A stretch of 64,000 bases of DNA from Anaerolineales bacterium. Lineage in GTDB: Bacteria > Chloroflexota > Anaerolineae > Anaerolineales > UBA4823. This document shows, one piece after another, positions 1 through 8,662 of the stretch (position 1 is the first letter of the stretch; every line of letters starts with the position of its first letter). The translations under genes and the position numbers were made by a program. The DNA is taken from assembly GCA_003105035.1 (NCBI GenBank), contig PQAL01000017.1, positions 1 through 64,000 on the forward strand, read 5' to 3'. The notes beneath the pieces are model-generated. The model made no database searches. It was not told where the DNA came from and was given only the letters and a program-made list of their open reading frames with translations.

Positions 1-1030
1 TTGTCATCCTCCTCAAGCGTATAGCTTATCGCCCCCGTTACGCTGCTCCATTGAACATTATAGTTCCCATCTCCATCGGTGTTGTCAATCGGAGATAGCA
101 CTGGCGCCGAGGGTTTGACATTCACCACTTCAATATTCGACCAGGGACTATCTCCGTCAGCGTTGCTGGCCAGAACCCGGTAGTACCACGTGCCTGCCAG
201 CTGTCCTGTGACCACATGTTGGGTGATCGTGCCTGTATAGCTTATGCTCGGGGAGCTGAAGCTCGAGTTGTCATCCTGCTCAAGGGTATATGTTAAGGTT
301 CCAGTTACGCTGTTCCAATCAACCAGGTAGGTTCCATCTCCATCTGGATTAGTTATCGGTTCCAGGACAGGCGCGGCTGGTGGAGCATTAATCACCACAA
401 CCAATTCCGTATTTGACCAGGGACTTTTACCGCCAGCGTTGCTGGCCATCACCCGGTAATACCAGGTGCCGTAATATTGGCCAGTGAGCGGAAATTGATT
501 GTTGTTACCTTGATAAAGGATCTTTGGTGAACCGAAGCTATCGTTGTCGTCCTCCTCAAGCGTGTAGCTTATTGCCCCGGTCACACTACTCCATTGAATG
601 GTGAAGTTCCCATCCCCATCGGGGTTGTCAATCGCCGATAGCACTGGCGCTGAGGGTTTGACATTCACCAACTGGGTATTCGACCAGGGGCTATCTCCGT
701 CACCGTTGCTGGCCAGAACCCGGTAGTACCACGTGCCTGCCAGCTGTCCTGTGACCACATGTTGGGTGATCGTGCCCGTATAGCTTATGCTCGGGGAGCT
801 GAAACTCGAGTTGTCATCCTCCTCAAGGGTATATGTTAGGGTTCCAGTTACGCTGTTCCAATCAACCAGGTAGGTTCCATCTCCATCTGGATTAGTTATC
901 GGCTCCAAGACAGGCGCATTTGGTGGAGCATTAATGACCATAACCAATTCCGTATTTGACCAGAGGCTATTACTGCTAGCGTTGCTGGCCATCACCCGGT
1001 AATACCAGGTGCCGTAATACTGCCCATTCA
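1..1030 (-). repeat. 543-bp in-frame tandem repeat coding for paired FN3 modules
   Basis: Bases from 1 onward recur from 544 onward with only scattered substitutions. Examples are gggtttgacattcacca at 111 and 654, and the block around ttgtc(a/g)tcctcctcaagcg at 1 and 544. The period of 543 bases equals 181 codons, or two FN3 modules. Similarity fades after about base 1030. Recent duplication or gene conversion inside the gene is the simplest explanation. Confidence 0.8.
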
Positions 1031-1355
1031 CCTGATATTGAGTATCAGCTCCGAAATAGCGCGTAACCGGTGAGGTAAACCCCGGATTGTCATCTTGTTC
1101 GAGGGTGTAGCTGGTGGCAGATGGCACTGTGGTCCAGCTTACCAGGTAACTCCCATCACCATCTGCATTATCAATTGGCAACAGGGTTGGGCTTTTTAAG
1201 GCAAGCAAAAAATCCTGCTCGACCGTAGCACCACTCACCTCCGCGAAGACTCGAGGTTGCGCAGACACTCCCTGAACCCCGGATGGACCCGGGATGCCCA
1301 GGGATGTGAACATTGACATGAGAATGAAAACAATAACCAGTCTACTTATGCGCAT
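1..1355 (-). CDS. FN3-repeat secreted protein, C-terminus outside window
   Basis: Open frame running leftward from ATG 1355 to the window edge, so the C-terminus is missing. The first ~32 residues form a signal peptide (MRISRLVIVFILMS then a small-residue cleavage zone near VSAQ). Four complete fibronectin-III-like modules of ~90 residues and part of a fifth follow. Each starts with a block like PVLEPITNPDGDGTY and ends with GTWYYRVLASN and SPWSN, a usual FN3 end. Every module carries an N-x-DGDG loop that could bind calcium, which is inference. Two module types alternate, so the DNA repeats with a 543-bp period. The product is probably an extracellular or cell-surface adhesion or scaffold protein. 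No catalytic domain is visible in the part present. A good promoter lies just upstream at 1396-1424. Confidence 0.8.
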   Translation of the reverse strand, partial: MRISRLVIVFILMSMFTSLGIPGPSGVQGVSAQPRVFAEVSGATVEQDFLLALKSPTLLPIDNADGDGSYLVSWTTVPSATSYTLEQDDNPGFTSPVTRYFGADTQYQVNGQYYGTWYYRVMASNASSNSLWSNTELVMVINAPPNAPVLEPITNPDGDGTYLVDWNSVTGTLTYTLEEDDNSSFSSPSISYTGTITQHVVTGQLAGTWYYRVLASNGDGDSPWSNTQLVNVKPSAPVLSAIDNPDGDGNFTIQWSSVTGAISYTLEEDDNDSFGSPKILYQGNNNQFPLTGQYYGTWYYRVMASNAGGKSPWSNTELVVVINAPPAAPVLEPITNPDGDGTYLVDWNSVTGTLTYTLEQDDNSSFSSPSISYTGTITQHVVTGQLAGTWYYRVLASNADGDSPWSNIEVVNVKPSAPVLSPIDNTDGDGNYNVQWSSVTGAISYTLEEDD

Positions 1356-1395
1356 TTCCCATCACTCAAATAATTAGTAAAACCTAGTACTCCTT

Positions 1396-1424
1396 AATAT
1401 AAACCATAATCACCTGTAATTCAA
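1396..1424 (-). promoter_or_regulatory. Sigma-70-type promoter for the FN3-repeat gene
   Basis: On the minus strand TTGAAT (1424-1419) and TATATT (1401-1396) are separated by exactly 17 bases, close to the TTGACA-17-TATAAT consensus. The expected start of transcription is near 1388, leaving a leader of about 33 bases before ATG 1355. Assigned from sequence pattern only. Confidence 0.5.
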
Positions 1425-1498
1425 TTAGAAATTTCAGGCTTTCCACTTTTTTAATGGGAAGGTCAACCGAGTGTTACACTTCTTGGAGCCTGATTAGT

Positions 1499-2185
1499 TT
1501 ACCGGGAGCTATAACTAACTACACAATCCCCTACCGCCGTTTTTAAGGTGACATCAATGGTGGTAGAGGCTGGAAGTGCCCCAGAAGATCCGACGCAGTA
1601 TGCCATCCCGTCACCATCGGTATCTGTGCCGGTGCAGCCTCCCTGTCCTGAATAAACTGGATTATTGACCGCGTCAAATCCATAACCGGGTGAAGAAAAT
1701 TGAACAATGAACGTGATGGATACATTCGTATCGATTGGCACAGTGAAGGGATCCACCTTGCAAGTGTTGATCACCACCGTTGGTGGGGAGGTAGGAATGA
1801 CCGGTGTGTTAGTGGGATAAACTACATTGGATGTGGCCGTATATGCCGGCGTACGAGTATAAATCCGGGTCGGCGTCGTCGTTTGTGTGGGAGTACCAGT
1901 ACTGGACGGTGTATAGGTAGGTGAAGAGGTGTTTGATGGGCGGGGAGTGAATGTCGGCAATGGCGTGTAGGTTGGCAACATTGTTATGCTGGGTTCTGGG
2001 CTTGAGGTCACTGATGCTGTCGGAGCATTCGTCTTTTTATATATCTCCGTGGCATCTACCTTGGGTGCTGCGATCCCACCGTCTTTTACATTGAGGATCC
2101 CGATTAAAAACCCAAATACAGCGGCCAGCCCCACAAGGAAGACTGCCATACCTTTTCTCTGCAAGCCTGGGTCAAAAGGATCCAT
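1499..2185 (-). CDS. Membrane-anchored protein with Thr/Pro-rich linker
   Basis: 228 residues, family not recognised. Residues ~13-32 form one hydrophobic helix (MAVFLVGLAAVFGFLIGIL), presumably a signal anchor. Residues ~50-135 are a low-complexity Thr/Pro/Ser linker with TPxPTxTP-type repeats. The C-terminal ~90 residues form a small extracellular domain with several cysteines and a DTDGDG loop. The layout suggests an anchored domain held away from the membrane by a stiff and perhaps glycosylated linker. The same design recurs in this window (24348-25619 and 46930-47619). It lies just upstream of the FN3-repeat gene on the same strand and may be functionally linked to the cell surface. Confidence 0.65.
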   Translation of the reverse strand: MDPFDPGLQRKGMAVFLVGLAAVFGFLIGILNVKDGGIAAPKVDATEIYKKTNAPTASVTSSPEPSITMLPTYTPLPTFTPRPSNTSSPTYTPSSTGTPTQTTTPTRIYTRTPAYTATSNVVYPTNTPVIPTSPPTVVINTCKVDPFTVPIDTNVSITFIVQFSSPGYGFDAVNNPVYSGQGGCTGTDTDGDGMAYCVGSSGALPASTTIDVTLKTAVGDCVVSYSSR

Positions 2186-2508
2186 GGTTCTAAGCTGAAC
2201 AACCTGTCAACCGGAATGTCACTTGAGTTAATGGGATTTTTTGTTTCCGTCCGCGCCTACATAAGCCAATCCACGCGAAAACCTATTCGCCCATATTGCG
2301 ACCTTATTTTACATCATTGTGGGCTTGAATTCTGAGACCCCAGGCTTAATGTTGTTTGGAGGGCTATGTACTTATATCCATTGATGTAAACCCGACCGTC
2401 AGTCAGATGATTATCATGGTTTACTTCAATCATCCCCCCGCAGCGCAGCACATCCTCATAACACTAGCGAGTAAGATCGATATTTTCATCCAAATAATCG
2501 TCTATTGA
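2186..2508. other. Intergenic region, possible 39-codon ORF only
   Basis: No recognisable gene. The minus strand holds a short open frame from ATG 2433 to TGA 2314 (39 codons, beginning MIEVNHDNHLTDGR). It has no clear ribosome binding site and no family I recognise. It may be a decayed fragment or chance. No repeat or strong terminator was seen. Confidence 0.4.
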
Positions 2509-3093
2509 TTATGGAAATGGCCGGCCGATGCTGAGTGCTTGAATCAGCTCCGGCTCAAGATCCTTATAAACATCATCTGGTTGAATTTTTAATGCATCAA
2601 GAGTCTTACTAAAGAAACTGCGCGCAGTGATGACCACAACAAGATCAAGGACCTGTTCATCTGAAAGATCATAGGCTCGCAGTGCATTGATATCGACCTC
2701 AGTTATCTCACCCGGGTGTTGAATAACTTTTTGTGCAAAGGTCATCAATGCCACTTCCTGCTCAGAAAGGCCAGCTTGGCGGAAATCTGCAACCACCGCC
2801 AGCAGCTGTTCAACCGTGAAAAAATTTTTACGGAGCAACGCTCCATGGGCAAGCATTCAATAGGAACACCCGAGTGCCATTGCTGCCGCAAAGGTCACCA
2901 GTTCGTACTGTCGTAGCCTCATCTTCGGGCGTACTGTCCCAATCAGCTTCAACCAGGCGTCGTAAATCTCCGGGTGCAGGCTGAATGCCTGTGTATACTG
3001 TGGTACATATCCCTTAGACCCCAGGTCTGCCTGATATTGCTCACGTAACAAACCGTCAGCCTGATCGACAGGTATCGTTTTTATAAAAGCCAT
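2509..3093 (-). CDS. AhpD-like peroxidase-related selenoprotein (UGA read as Sec)
   Basis: One continuous frame from ATG 3093 to 2509 broken only by TGA at 2859-2857. Read through, it gives 194 residues, the usual size of the carboxymuconolactone decarboxylase/AhpD-like 'peroxidase-related' family. The family motif E-x11-C-x2-C-x3-H appears here as E64, C76, position 79 (TGA) and H83. The TGA therefore sits exactly where the second redox cysteine belongs, giving CSYU. The family reduces peroxides or disulfides through this CxxC pair, and selenocysteine variants of it are known. A hairpin with a GTT loop follows the TGA directly. An automatic caller would split the gene into 2857-3093 and 2509-2856. 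The ATG after the TGA has no ribosome binding site, whereas ATG 3093 follows GGATGGAG. Selenocysteine fits far better than a nonsense mutation, but this is inference until tested. Confidence 0.82.
2830..2846 (-). promoter_or_regulatory. Bacterial SECIS-like hairpin downstream of the in-frame UGA
   Basis: Read on the minus strand, the bases after TGA (2859-2857) fold into a stem GGAGC / GCTCC around a three-base loop GTT (2844-2832). An A-U and a G-U pair extend it to 7 bp. The loop G is 18 bases after the UGA, within the range typical of bacterial SECIS elements, which usually carry a G (often GU) at the start of a small apical loop recognised by SelB. Confidence 0.7.
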
Positions 3094-3186
3094 TTTTTCT
3101 CCATCCCACCTATATATGTTAATACAAAAGACCGATCATTTCCACCCTATTAAGACCAATATTGTACCATATAGTATATGTTTCAG

Positions 3187-3717
3187 TTAATCAATCTGCA
3201 TATTTTTCCCCAGGTCTTCACTAGCTTTTTTAACATATTTTTTGATCTGAGCGTTTGCCCAGGCATAATGGTTACACGTGTTGCCAGCGATATAATCTGC
3301 AAGGATCAGTGGACCCGTCCAAGTGAAGCGGCTTCGGGTAAACATATCTTCTTCAGGGATAGACCCTATGACCGTCATGACTTCCTGGTATGAGGCATAA
3401 AATTCTGTGAAGACGTCAGCCAGGTCACGCCCCTGATTTTGTTTAAAAATTTGTTGGTTTAGGGCATCGATGGTTTTTCGTTTCATGCCTACCGGTGATA
3501 TCTCGGGCATTAAGCCGTTTAATCCAGTAGAACACCAATCCAGGAAGAGTCTTTCCCAGGCGCTCAGGTGGGCAAGGATATCTTTAACTGACCAGGTGCC
3601 CGTAACCCCTGGCAGGATCATTTCCTCCTTGCGCAGAGTCGCTAACCTTTTTTCCAGGCGTCTTCGTTCAATGTGAATATCTTTTAGTAGCTGTTCCTTA
3701 CTGGTTTGTTTTGCCAT
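3187..3717 (-). CDS. ClbS/DfsB family four-helix protein (DinB-like)
   Basis: 176 residues. The sequence GTWSVKDILAHLSAWERLFL near residues 40-60 is the hallmark of the ClbS/DfsB branch of the DinB/YfiT four-helix bundle. The C-terminal helix carries NTCNHYAWANAQIKKY. Characterised members include ClbS, a colibactin self-protection hydrolase, and DfsB, but most members have no known substrate. No colibactin-like pathway is present here, so the role is unknown. A small stress or detoxification enzyme is a reasonable guess. It lies 93 bases upstream of the AhpD-like gene on the same strand, and the two could be one stress-related unit. Confidence 0.75.
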   Translation of the reverse strand: MAKQTSKEQLLKDIHIERRRLEKRLATLRKEEMILPGVTGTWSVKDILAHLSAWERLFLDWCSTGLNGLMPEISPVGMKRKTIDALNQQIFKQNQGRDLADVFTEFYASYQEVMTVIGSIPEEDMFTRSRFTWTGPLILADYIAGNTCNHYAWANAQIKKYVKKASEDLGKNMQID

Positions 3718-4130
3718 GTCTTTCCTCGCGCTCGAAAGTATATATGTGGTGGCAAGATCAGCTTATTTTATCCTTCCATATTTTAATGTTCGCCGGCAAA
3801 TTCGGCTATAGTAAACTATGTTGATTTATAAACCAGCATTGTTATTAATCTACCCACAATAATTGCCGAACCTACTCCGATCATTTTCATGGGTATGCGT
3901 ATCCGTGCTACCCGCAGTTAATGAGATAATGAGCATTATCGTTTACCAAATAATCGTCAACATCTCATCAGTTAAATCTTCATTGGTATAATCTTTATAT
4001 TCTCCATCCAGGCAAAGGAAAAATTCCTATTAAAACAGACTACCAAAACATTGAGCAGTACGAAATTATTGCACCAACCAAACGCACATGGGCTATCTTT
4101 CTGATCAGTGTCCTGAGTCTTTTTACTGAG
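3718..4130. other. Intergenic region with the unannotated N-terminal extension of the next gene
   Basis: Most of it is AT-rich with no recognised signal. From about 4023 the frame of the following plus-strand gene is already open and codes for a credible first membrane helix (WAIFLISVLSLFTEMML). It has no ATG, GTG or TTG in frame back to the stop at 3951. The sequence aaaggaaaa sits directly before ATT 4023, so a rare ATT start is possible. Confidence 0.5.
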
Positions 4131-6245
4131 ATGATGCTGATCAGGTGGATCGGTACTGAAATACGAATTTTTGCCTATCTGCAAAATACAATCCTGGTTG
4201 TGTGTTTCTTAGGTTTAGGTCTTGGCTGTTTTACCTGTCGCAAGCCTATCCGCCTGCATCAATCATTAGTTCCTCTAGGTATTCTCACGTTATTTATGTC
4301 AATCCCCATAATCCGAACGGGGTTAGCATATATTAGCGAGTTGTTGAGCGTGTTGAGGGATTTCACAATATGGGCGTCGACTTTTTCGAACAGCCCTTGG
4401 ATGACTATTATATATGTTGCAATTGGATTGATCCTTTCGTACTGTGTACTGATTCTCGTTGTGGATGTTTTCGTTCCGATTGGCCGATTATTAGGACGAT
4501 TGCTGGATGATCACCCAAACACGATATTCGCTTATTCAGTAAACATTGCTGGCAGCCTGATAGGTACCTGGCTTTTCGTTATTCTAAGTTTCTTTTATCT
4601 ACCACCTTTCTGGTGGTTCGCCGTTTTTGCGGTGATAATGTCTATTTTCATTATCTGGACACGTGTCAATTGGCGAATTAATATTTCTTTACTCATTGCG
4701 ATCATAGTACTTTCCTGGTTTGCCGGTCAGGTCCCCGGTGCTCTGAAAGTGATCTGGTCACCGTATCAGAAACTAGTCGTCACAAAGACAGATCGAAATG
4801 CCTTTGGATTTGGAGATCTCCTCGTTACCGTAAATAATACCGGCTATCAGCTGATCTCAGATTTGAGTGAAATCCATGTTTTCTCAGATCCAGAAATGTA
4901 TGATCCTGAGCTTGAGGGTTTAAGCCAGTACGATATTCCGCTATTACTACATCCTGACCCCAATAATTATTTAATTGTCGGTGCCGGCACAGGCAATGAT
5001 GCAGCTGGGGGATTGCGCCAGGGTGTGGAGAATATTACTGCAGTAGAGATCGATCCAGCAATCATTTCTCTTGGTCGCACTTACCATCCCGAACAACCTT
5101 ATTCTTCACCTGCGGTGCAAATCGTTAATGATGATGCAAGATCTTTCTTTGCTACTACAAAGCAAAAATTTGATGTCATCTCGTTTGGATTATTGGATTC
5201 ACATACCATGACTGCGATGACTAATTCTCGCCTAGACCATTATGTATATACACAGGAAAGTATACAGAGGGCAAAATCGCTATTGGCAGATGGTGGCATC
5301 ATGGTGCTCACTTTTGCACCGCAAGAGCTTTACATCGCAGACCGTATAGATAAAGTACTCGAAGATGTTTTCGGTGAAGCTCCAATCTCATTTCTGATTC
5401 CAACTACTCCCTATGGCTGGGGGGGTGTGATGTTTATTGCTGGCGATATGAAGGTTGCCGAGCAACAGATATCTCAGAATCAGAAGCTAAAAGCATATAT
5501 CGATTCTCTTCAACAGGCGCACCTTTATACATTACCAAATACGACCCAAATAACGACCGATGACTGGCCGTATCTTTATCTGGAATCACCCAAAATCCCT
5601 GTCCTCTTTTTACTACTAGCTGGGTTGATTATACTGATCTTGTTCAGGAGCCTCCGACGTTGGGATTCTAGTTCTGTTTTTTCAAAATGGAAACGCACCC
5701 ACTGGCATTTCTTTTTTTTGGGTGCTGCTTTTCTACTTCTAGAAGTACAGAATATTAGCAAAGCGTCTGTAGTTCTTGGCAATACGTGGATCGTGAATGC
5801 TGTTATCGTTAGCGGAGTGCTTATTATGGCACTTTTGGCAAATATGCTCGCTTATAAATTTCCTAAAGCAAATGTGTATTATGCATATATAGCATTAATC
5901 ATAATCTGCTTGGGTCTTTATTTCATTGATCTCGCAAAATTCGCCTTCTTACCTTATACCTTAAAAGCAATAATTATTGGCGGCTTGACCACATTACCGA
6001 TGCTTTTCAGTGGATTTATATTTACTCGTTCATTCGCTATTGTGTTAGGAAAAAGTGAAGCGCTGGGGGCAAATTTGATTGGATCCCTGGTAGGTGCTCT
6101 ACTTCAGACGATCACGTTTGTAGTTGGAATAAAAGCATTATTGCTAATTATAGCTGGGCTTTATATTCTCTCGATGATTTATTTGCCAATCAATGCAGCG
6201 TCAGAGAATTTAATAATTCCAGCGAAAGCAGAGCAGGCAAGCTAG
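4131..6245 (+). CDS. Membrane-fused spermidine synthase-like protein
   Basis: 704 residues from ATG 4131. Multiple N-terminal membrane helices come first, then a soluble Rossmann-type methyltransferase/spermidine-synthase core at residues ~270-430, then a second set of helices. The core shows NYLIVGAGTGNDAAGG as the nucleotide-binding glycine motif, AVEIDPAIISLGR as the acidic loop, and VNDDARSFF. This matches the 'fused MFS/spermidine synthase' group. These proteins resemble aminopropyltransferases, but most have unproven substrates. ATG 4131 lies inside what should be the first helix (TEMMLIRW), and homologous-looking sequence continues upstream. The true start is therefore probably upstream at a non-standard codon, or the 5' end has been altered. 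No polyamine genes are adjacent. Confidence 0.75.
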   Translation: MMLIRWIGTEIRIFAYLQNTILVVCFLGLGLGCFTCRKPIRLHQSLVPLGILTLFMSIPIIRTGLAYISELLSVLRDFTIWASTFSNSPWMTIIYVAIGLILSYCVLILVVDVFVPIGRLLGRLLDDHPNTIFAYSVNIAGSLIGTWLFVILSFFYLPPFWWFAVFAVIMSIFIIWTRVNWRINISLLIAIIVLSWFAGQVPGALKVIWSPYQKLVVTKTDRNAFGFGDLLVTVNNTGYQLISDLSEIHVFSDPEMYDPELEGLSQYDIPLLLHPDPNNYLIVGAGTGNDAAGGLRQGVENITAVEIDPAIISLGRTYHPEQPYSSPAVQIVNDDARSFFATTKQKFDVISFGLLDSHTMTAMTNSRLDHYVYTQESIQRAKSLLADGGIMVLTFAPQELYIADRIDKVLEDVFGEAPISFLIPTTPYGWGGVMFIAGDMKVAEQQISQNQKLKAYIDSLQQAHLYTLPNTTQITTDDWPYLYLESPKIPVLFLLLAGLIILILFRSLRRWDSSSVFSKWKRTHWHFFFLGAAFLLLEVQNISKASVVLGNTWIVNAVIVSGVLIMALLANMLAYKFPKANVYYAYIALIIICLGLYFIDLAKFAFLPYTLKAIIIGGLTTLPMLFSGFIFTRSFAIVLGKSEALGANLIGSLVGALLQTITFVVGIKALLLIIAGLYILSMIYLPINAASENLIIPAKAEQAS

Positions 6246-6310
6246 TTAGTTTTATTGAACAATTTCGGAGAGATCAATAGTATTACTCCTCCATCTGCGC
6301 CAGTTTGCTC

Positions 6311-7051
6311 CTAGATTTTACCCACCGGCCCGCAATAGACGGTGAATTCGTCCACTCCATCCACACCCAGCAGCGCATCCATCTTCTGCTGAATGTAAGC
6401 GCCCACTGCGCACGTTCCAGCCTGGATGGCGGTGCACGCCAGGTACAGGTTCTGGCACACATGACCCGAATCCTGTGCAATCAGCTTGGCTGCCAGGGGT
6501 CCATAACGCCACTCGGACCGGTAGGGGATAGCCGTCCAGATGAAAGTTACTGCGCTCTCCAACGCAAAATCGGCGCATGCCTCCGAAATTTTTATCCCAA
6601 CCTCTGGGTCTTCGCTCAATAACAAGAGCTTATGCTCAATCGCCAGGTAACGATATAACCCCTGAGCCAAATCCTCAACCTTCATCACTGCCAGGTACGT
6701 CTCAAAGGGATGCCGCGCACCTCCGGATGGCACCGTCCGTCGGGTGGCGTAACCATCCATGATGATTGATTTCACGCCTTGTGTAGCCCACAACAGGAAG
6801 GATAGCTCTTCCAGTGATAGGGGTTTCGGCAGGTATTTCCGGGAGCTCTGGCGAAGACGAATCGCTTCACTGAGAGGCATGTTCCCAATCGTAAAATCCT
6901 TTGGTGAAACCAGGTCAATAAGCGTAGCATCTTTTGGGTAAGACTTTTCAAGGGGTGGCATTGGCAACCCAAGCTTCTGATCAAGCTCGAGCGAGCCCCA
7001 TTCGTCCCATAAGTCACCTCGGATGAGCTGGCGTTGCGATCGATAATCCAT
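6311..7051 (-). CDS. SagB/ThcOx-type nitroreductase-family oxidoreductase
   Basis: 246 residues. SEAIRLRQSSRKYLPKPLSL is the FMN-binding N-terminal motif of the nitroreductase fold. TRRTVPSGGARHPFETYLAV is the signature of the SagB-type dehydrogenase branch, and GHVCQNLYLACTAI lies in the dimer helix. SagB homologues oxidise azolines to azoles in peptide natural products, but stand-alone copies like this one are common and of unknown substrate. There is no YcaO, precursor peptide or peptidase nearby, so a RiPP role is not supported. It is convergent with the spermidine-synthase-like gene and probably transcribed alone. Confidence 0.8.
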   Translation of the reverse strand: MDYRSQRQLIRGDLWDEWGSLELDQKLGLPMPPLEKSYPKDATLIDLVSPKDFTIGNMPLSEAIRLRQSSRKYLPKPLSLEELSFLLWATQGVKSIIMDGYATRRTVPSGGARHPFETYLAVMKVEDLAQGLYRYLAIEHKLLLLSEDPEVGIKISEACADFALESAVTFIWTAIPYRSEWRYGPLAAKLIAQDSGHVCQNLYLACTAIQAGTCAVGAYIQQKMDALLGVDGVDEFTVYCGPVGKI

Positions 7052-7234
7052 ATGGTCTCCTGTTTAATTTACGCGATGAAATTTGGTACCATTTACTATA
7101 ACACAATCAATATTGGCTTAATAACGTCTGCAGGTGAAAATGAACTGTCGTTCAACTGTCCTTGTGCGAGAATATCAGGATGATGTAATAGATTATGGAT
7201 TATGAAATTACTCACCAATATCTGGTAAAGATAA

Positions 7235-8200
7235 TTAACTAACAAAGCCCAGCCTGACGGCGAGTAGTCCCAAAATAATCACGAAGATGAAAATACTGCT
7301 AATTGTGATAATCCCTGCAACAATGGTTATAAGGATAGCCTTACCAGTCCTAATGTTATACACAGCAATGATGGCGGCTCCCCAACTGACCAATTCATAG
7401 ATAAGGATCGCGAAGGGAGGCCACCCGAAACGACCAATATATCTGCTTATGGTATACAAGAGAATCATTGGAGCGGTAAATGCGGATGTAAGATACACCA
7501 ATCTGCCAAAATCACCCTGCTTCATAAAGACACGTGCAATAATATTGGTGCCCCCAGCCATCACAAGGTAGGGCGATATTAAAAATATCGCATTTGAGGC
7601 TATGATGATTAATGCGTATAGTGCCATTAATATTACTGAATTACTTGTTCCGAATAATGTCATATTATTACTTTGAAACGATCCGTTGAACATCATAACC
7701 AGCAGATCTATGAGTGATGAAATCATTGTTCCGAGAAAGAACCACAATAATCCGCGCCGTGTGCTTGCTTTCGGGTCATTTAAGATTTCTGCAAAATTGG
7801 ATTGGGACGGCTTGATGGCTGTAAACCAGGTCTCAAGGATGTTCATGTGCTTGGGAGGTGCAGATACCATTCCTTCGGTAAAGCCAGCCGAATCAACTTG
7901 ATACAGCTGTGCTTCACTGAAATCAAGAATGTTCGTTGCTTGCATATTCTTTTCCTGATCAGAATCAGTATCAGGCTCTATCATCCCTATTTGGATAGCC
8001 ATCTGATGATGAACATCAGCTTGAAGCGCCAAAGTCGCTCTTTCAGTAACTTCTTTATCTACATCATGGGTGGCTTTCTCAAGGGCGATAACGATCTCAG
8101 GCGAACTTTCCTGGCTGACTCTAATCCATTCACACGCTTCATATCTCACAGATGGTTTGTTACTGGTGAGCATTTCAAGTAGTTTTTCTCTGGAATACAT
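7235..8200 (-). CDS. HEAT-like module plus YIP1-type membrane protein
   Basis: 321 residues from ATG 8200, which follows GGAGGGG. A possible TTG at 8212 lies upstream of that site and is not used. Residues ~1-70 are a helical HEAT-like module (REKLLEML, RYEACEWIRVS, ESSPEIVIAL, ADVHHQMAI) that recurs in the neighbour at 8663-9484. Residues ~150-320 are five hydrophobic helices resembling the YIP1 family. YIP1-like bacterial proteins are poorly characterised. The module may bind a partner protein and the membrane part anchor it, but this is inference. The 189-base gap to the SagB-type gene argues for separate transcription. Confidence 0.7.
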   Translation of the reverse strand: MYSREKLLEMLTSNKPSVRYEACEWIRVSQESSPEIVIALEKATHDVDKEVTERATLALQADVHHQMAIQIGMIEPDTDSDQEKNMQATNILDFSEAQLYQVDSAGFTEGMVSAPPKHMNILETWFTAIKPSQSNFAEILNDPKASTRRGLLWFFLGTMISSLIDLLVMMFNGSFQSNNMTLFGTSNSVILMALYALIIIASNAIFLISPYLVMAGGTNIIARVFMKQGDFGRLVYLTSAFTAPMILLYTISRYIGRFGWPPFAILIYELVSWGAAIIAVYNIRTGKAILITIVAGIITISSIFIFVIILGLLAVRLGFVS

Positions 8201-8212
8201 ATTCCCCTCCAA

Positions 8213-8662
8213 TGTCTGATTATTAGTTCGTATTTACATTGTTCCTAAATGTAATCGCAAAATTTAATAATTGAGGCTGGATCAATAAAATAATCACTGC
8301 ATAGGAAACGATCGAATTTTTTTCCTCTATGTGTAAACAAGGTGATTAAAGGGATAACACCAGTAGGATCCCACCTTCCGAAAGAGATGAGCTTCGAGCG
8401 AGTGGTACTTTACTGGATTTGATAACCATAGAAAGGTAAAGGGTATAGTTCAGGGTAAATATCATGACCGGAGTTGTCGTAATCTGAAAGTTGGTAGAGT
8501 ATGTTTTTGTCACGTGTGTTGTGTAATAACCTGTAGAAAGATAGGTTTTATTGGTTTATTCCCCTCGTCATGGGTAACCTTATTTGGTGATATATTACAT
8601 GGTTTTTGCTTTATCAATATGCTTATCCACGATTTTTAGCACCTATCCGAATCATAGATGGT
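8213..8662. other. AT-rich intergenic region, nothing recognised
   Basis: No open frame, RNA gene or repeat was identified in this ~450-base AT-rich stretch between two minus-strand genes. It must hold the promoter for the HEAT/YIP1 gene, but no convincing -35/-10 pair was found. Confidence 0.5.

Noticed and set aside
1-1030. Regular repeats at the left edge taken as a CRISPR array
   Set aside because: The period is 543 bases, in frame, and translates to FN3 modules. There are no short spacers and no cas genes.
2314-2433. Short minus-strand ORF of 39 codons as a small protein gene
   Set aside because: No ribosome binding site, no recognised family and no partner gene. Kept only as a note on the intergenic region.
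6311-7051. SagB-type gene as part of a peptide natural product cluster
   Set aside because: No YcaO, precursor peptide, transporter or peptidase beside it.
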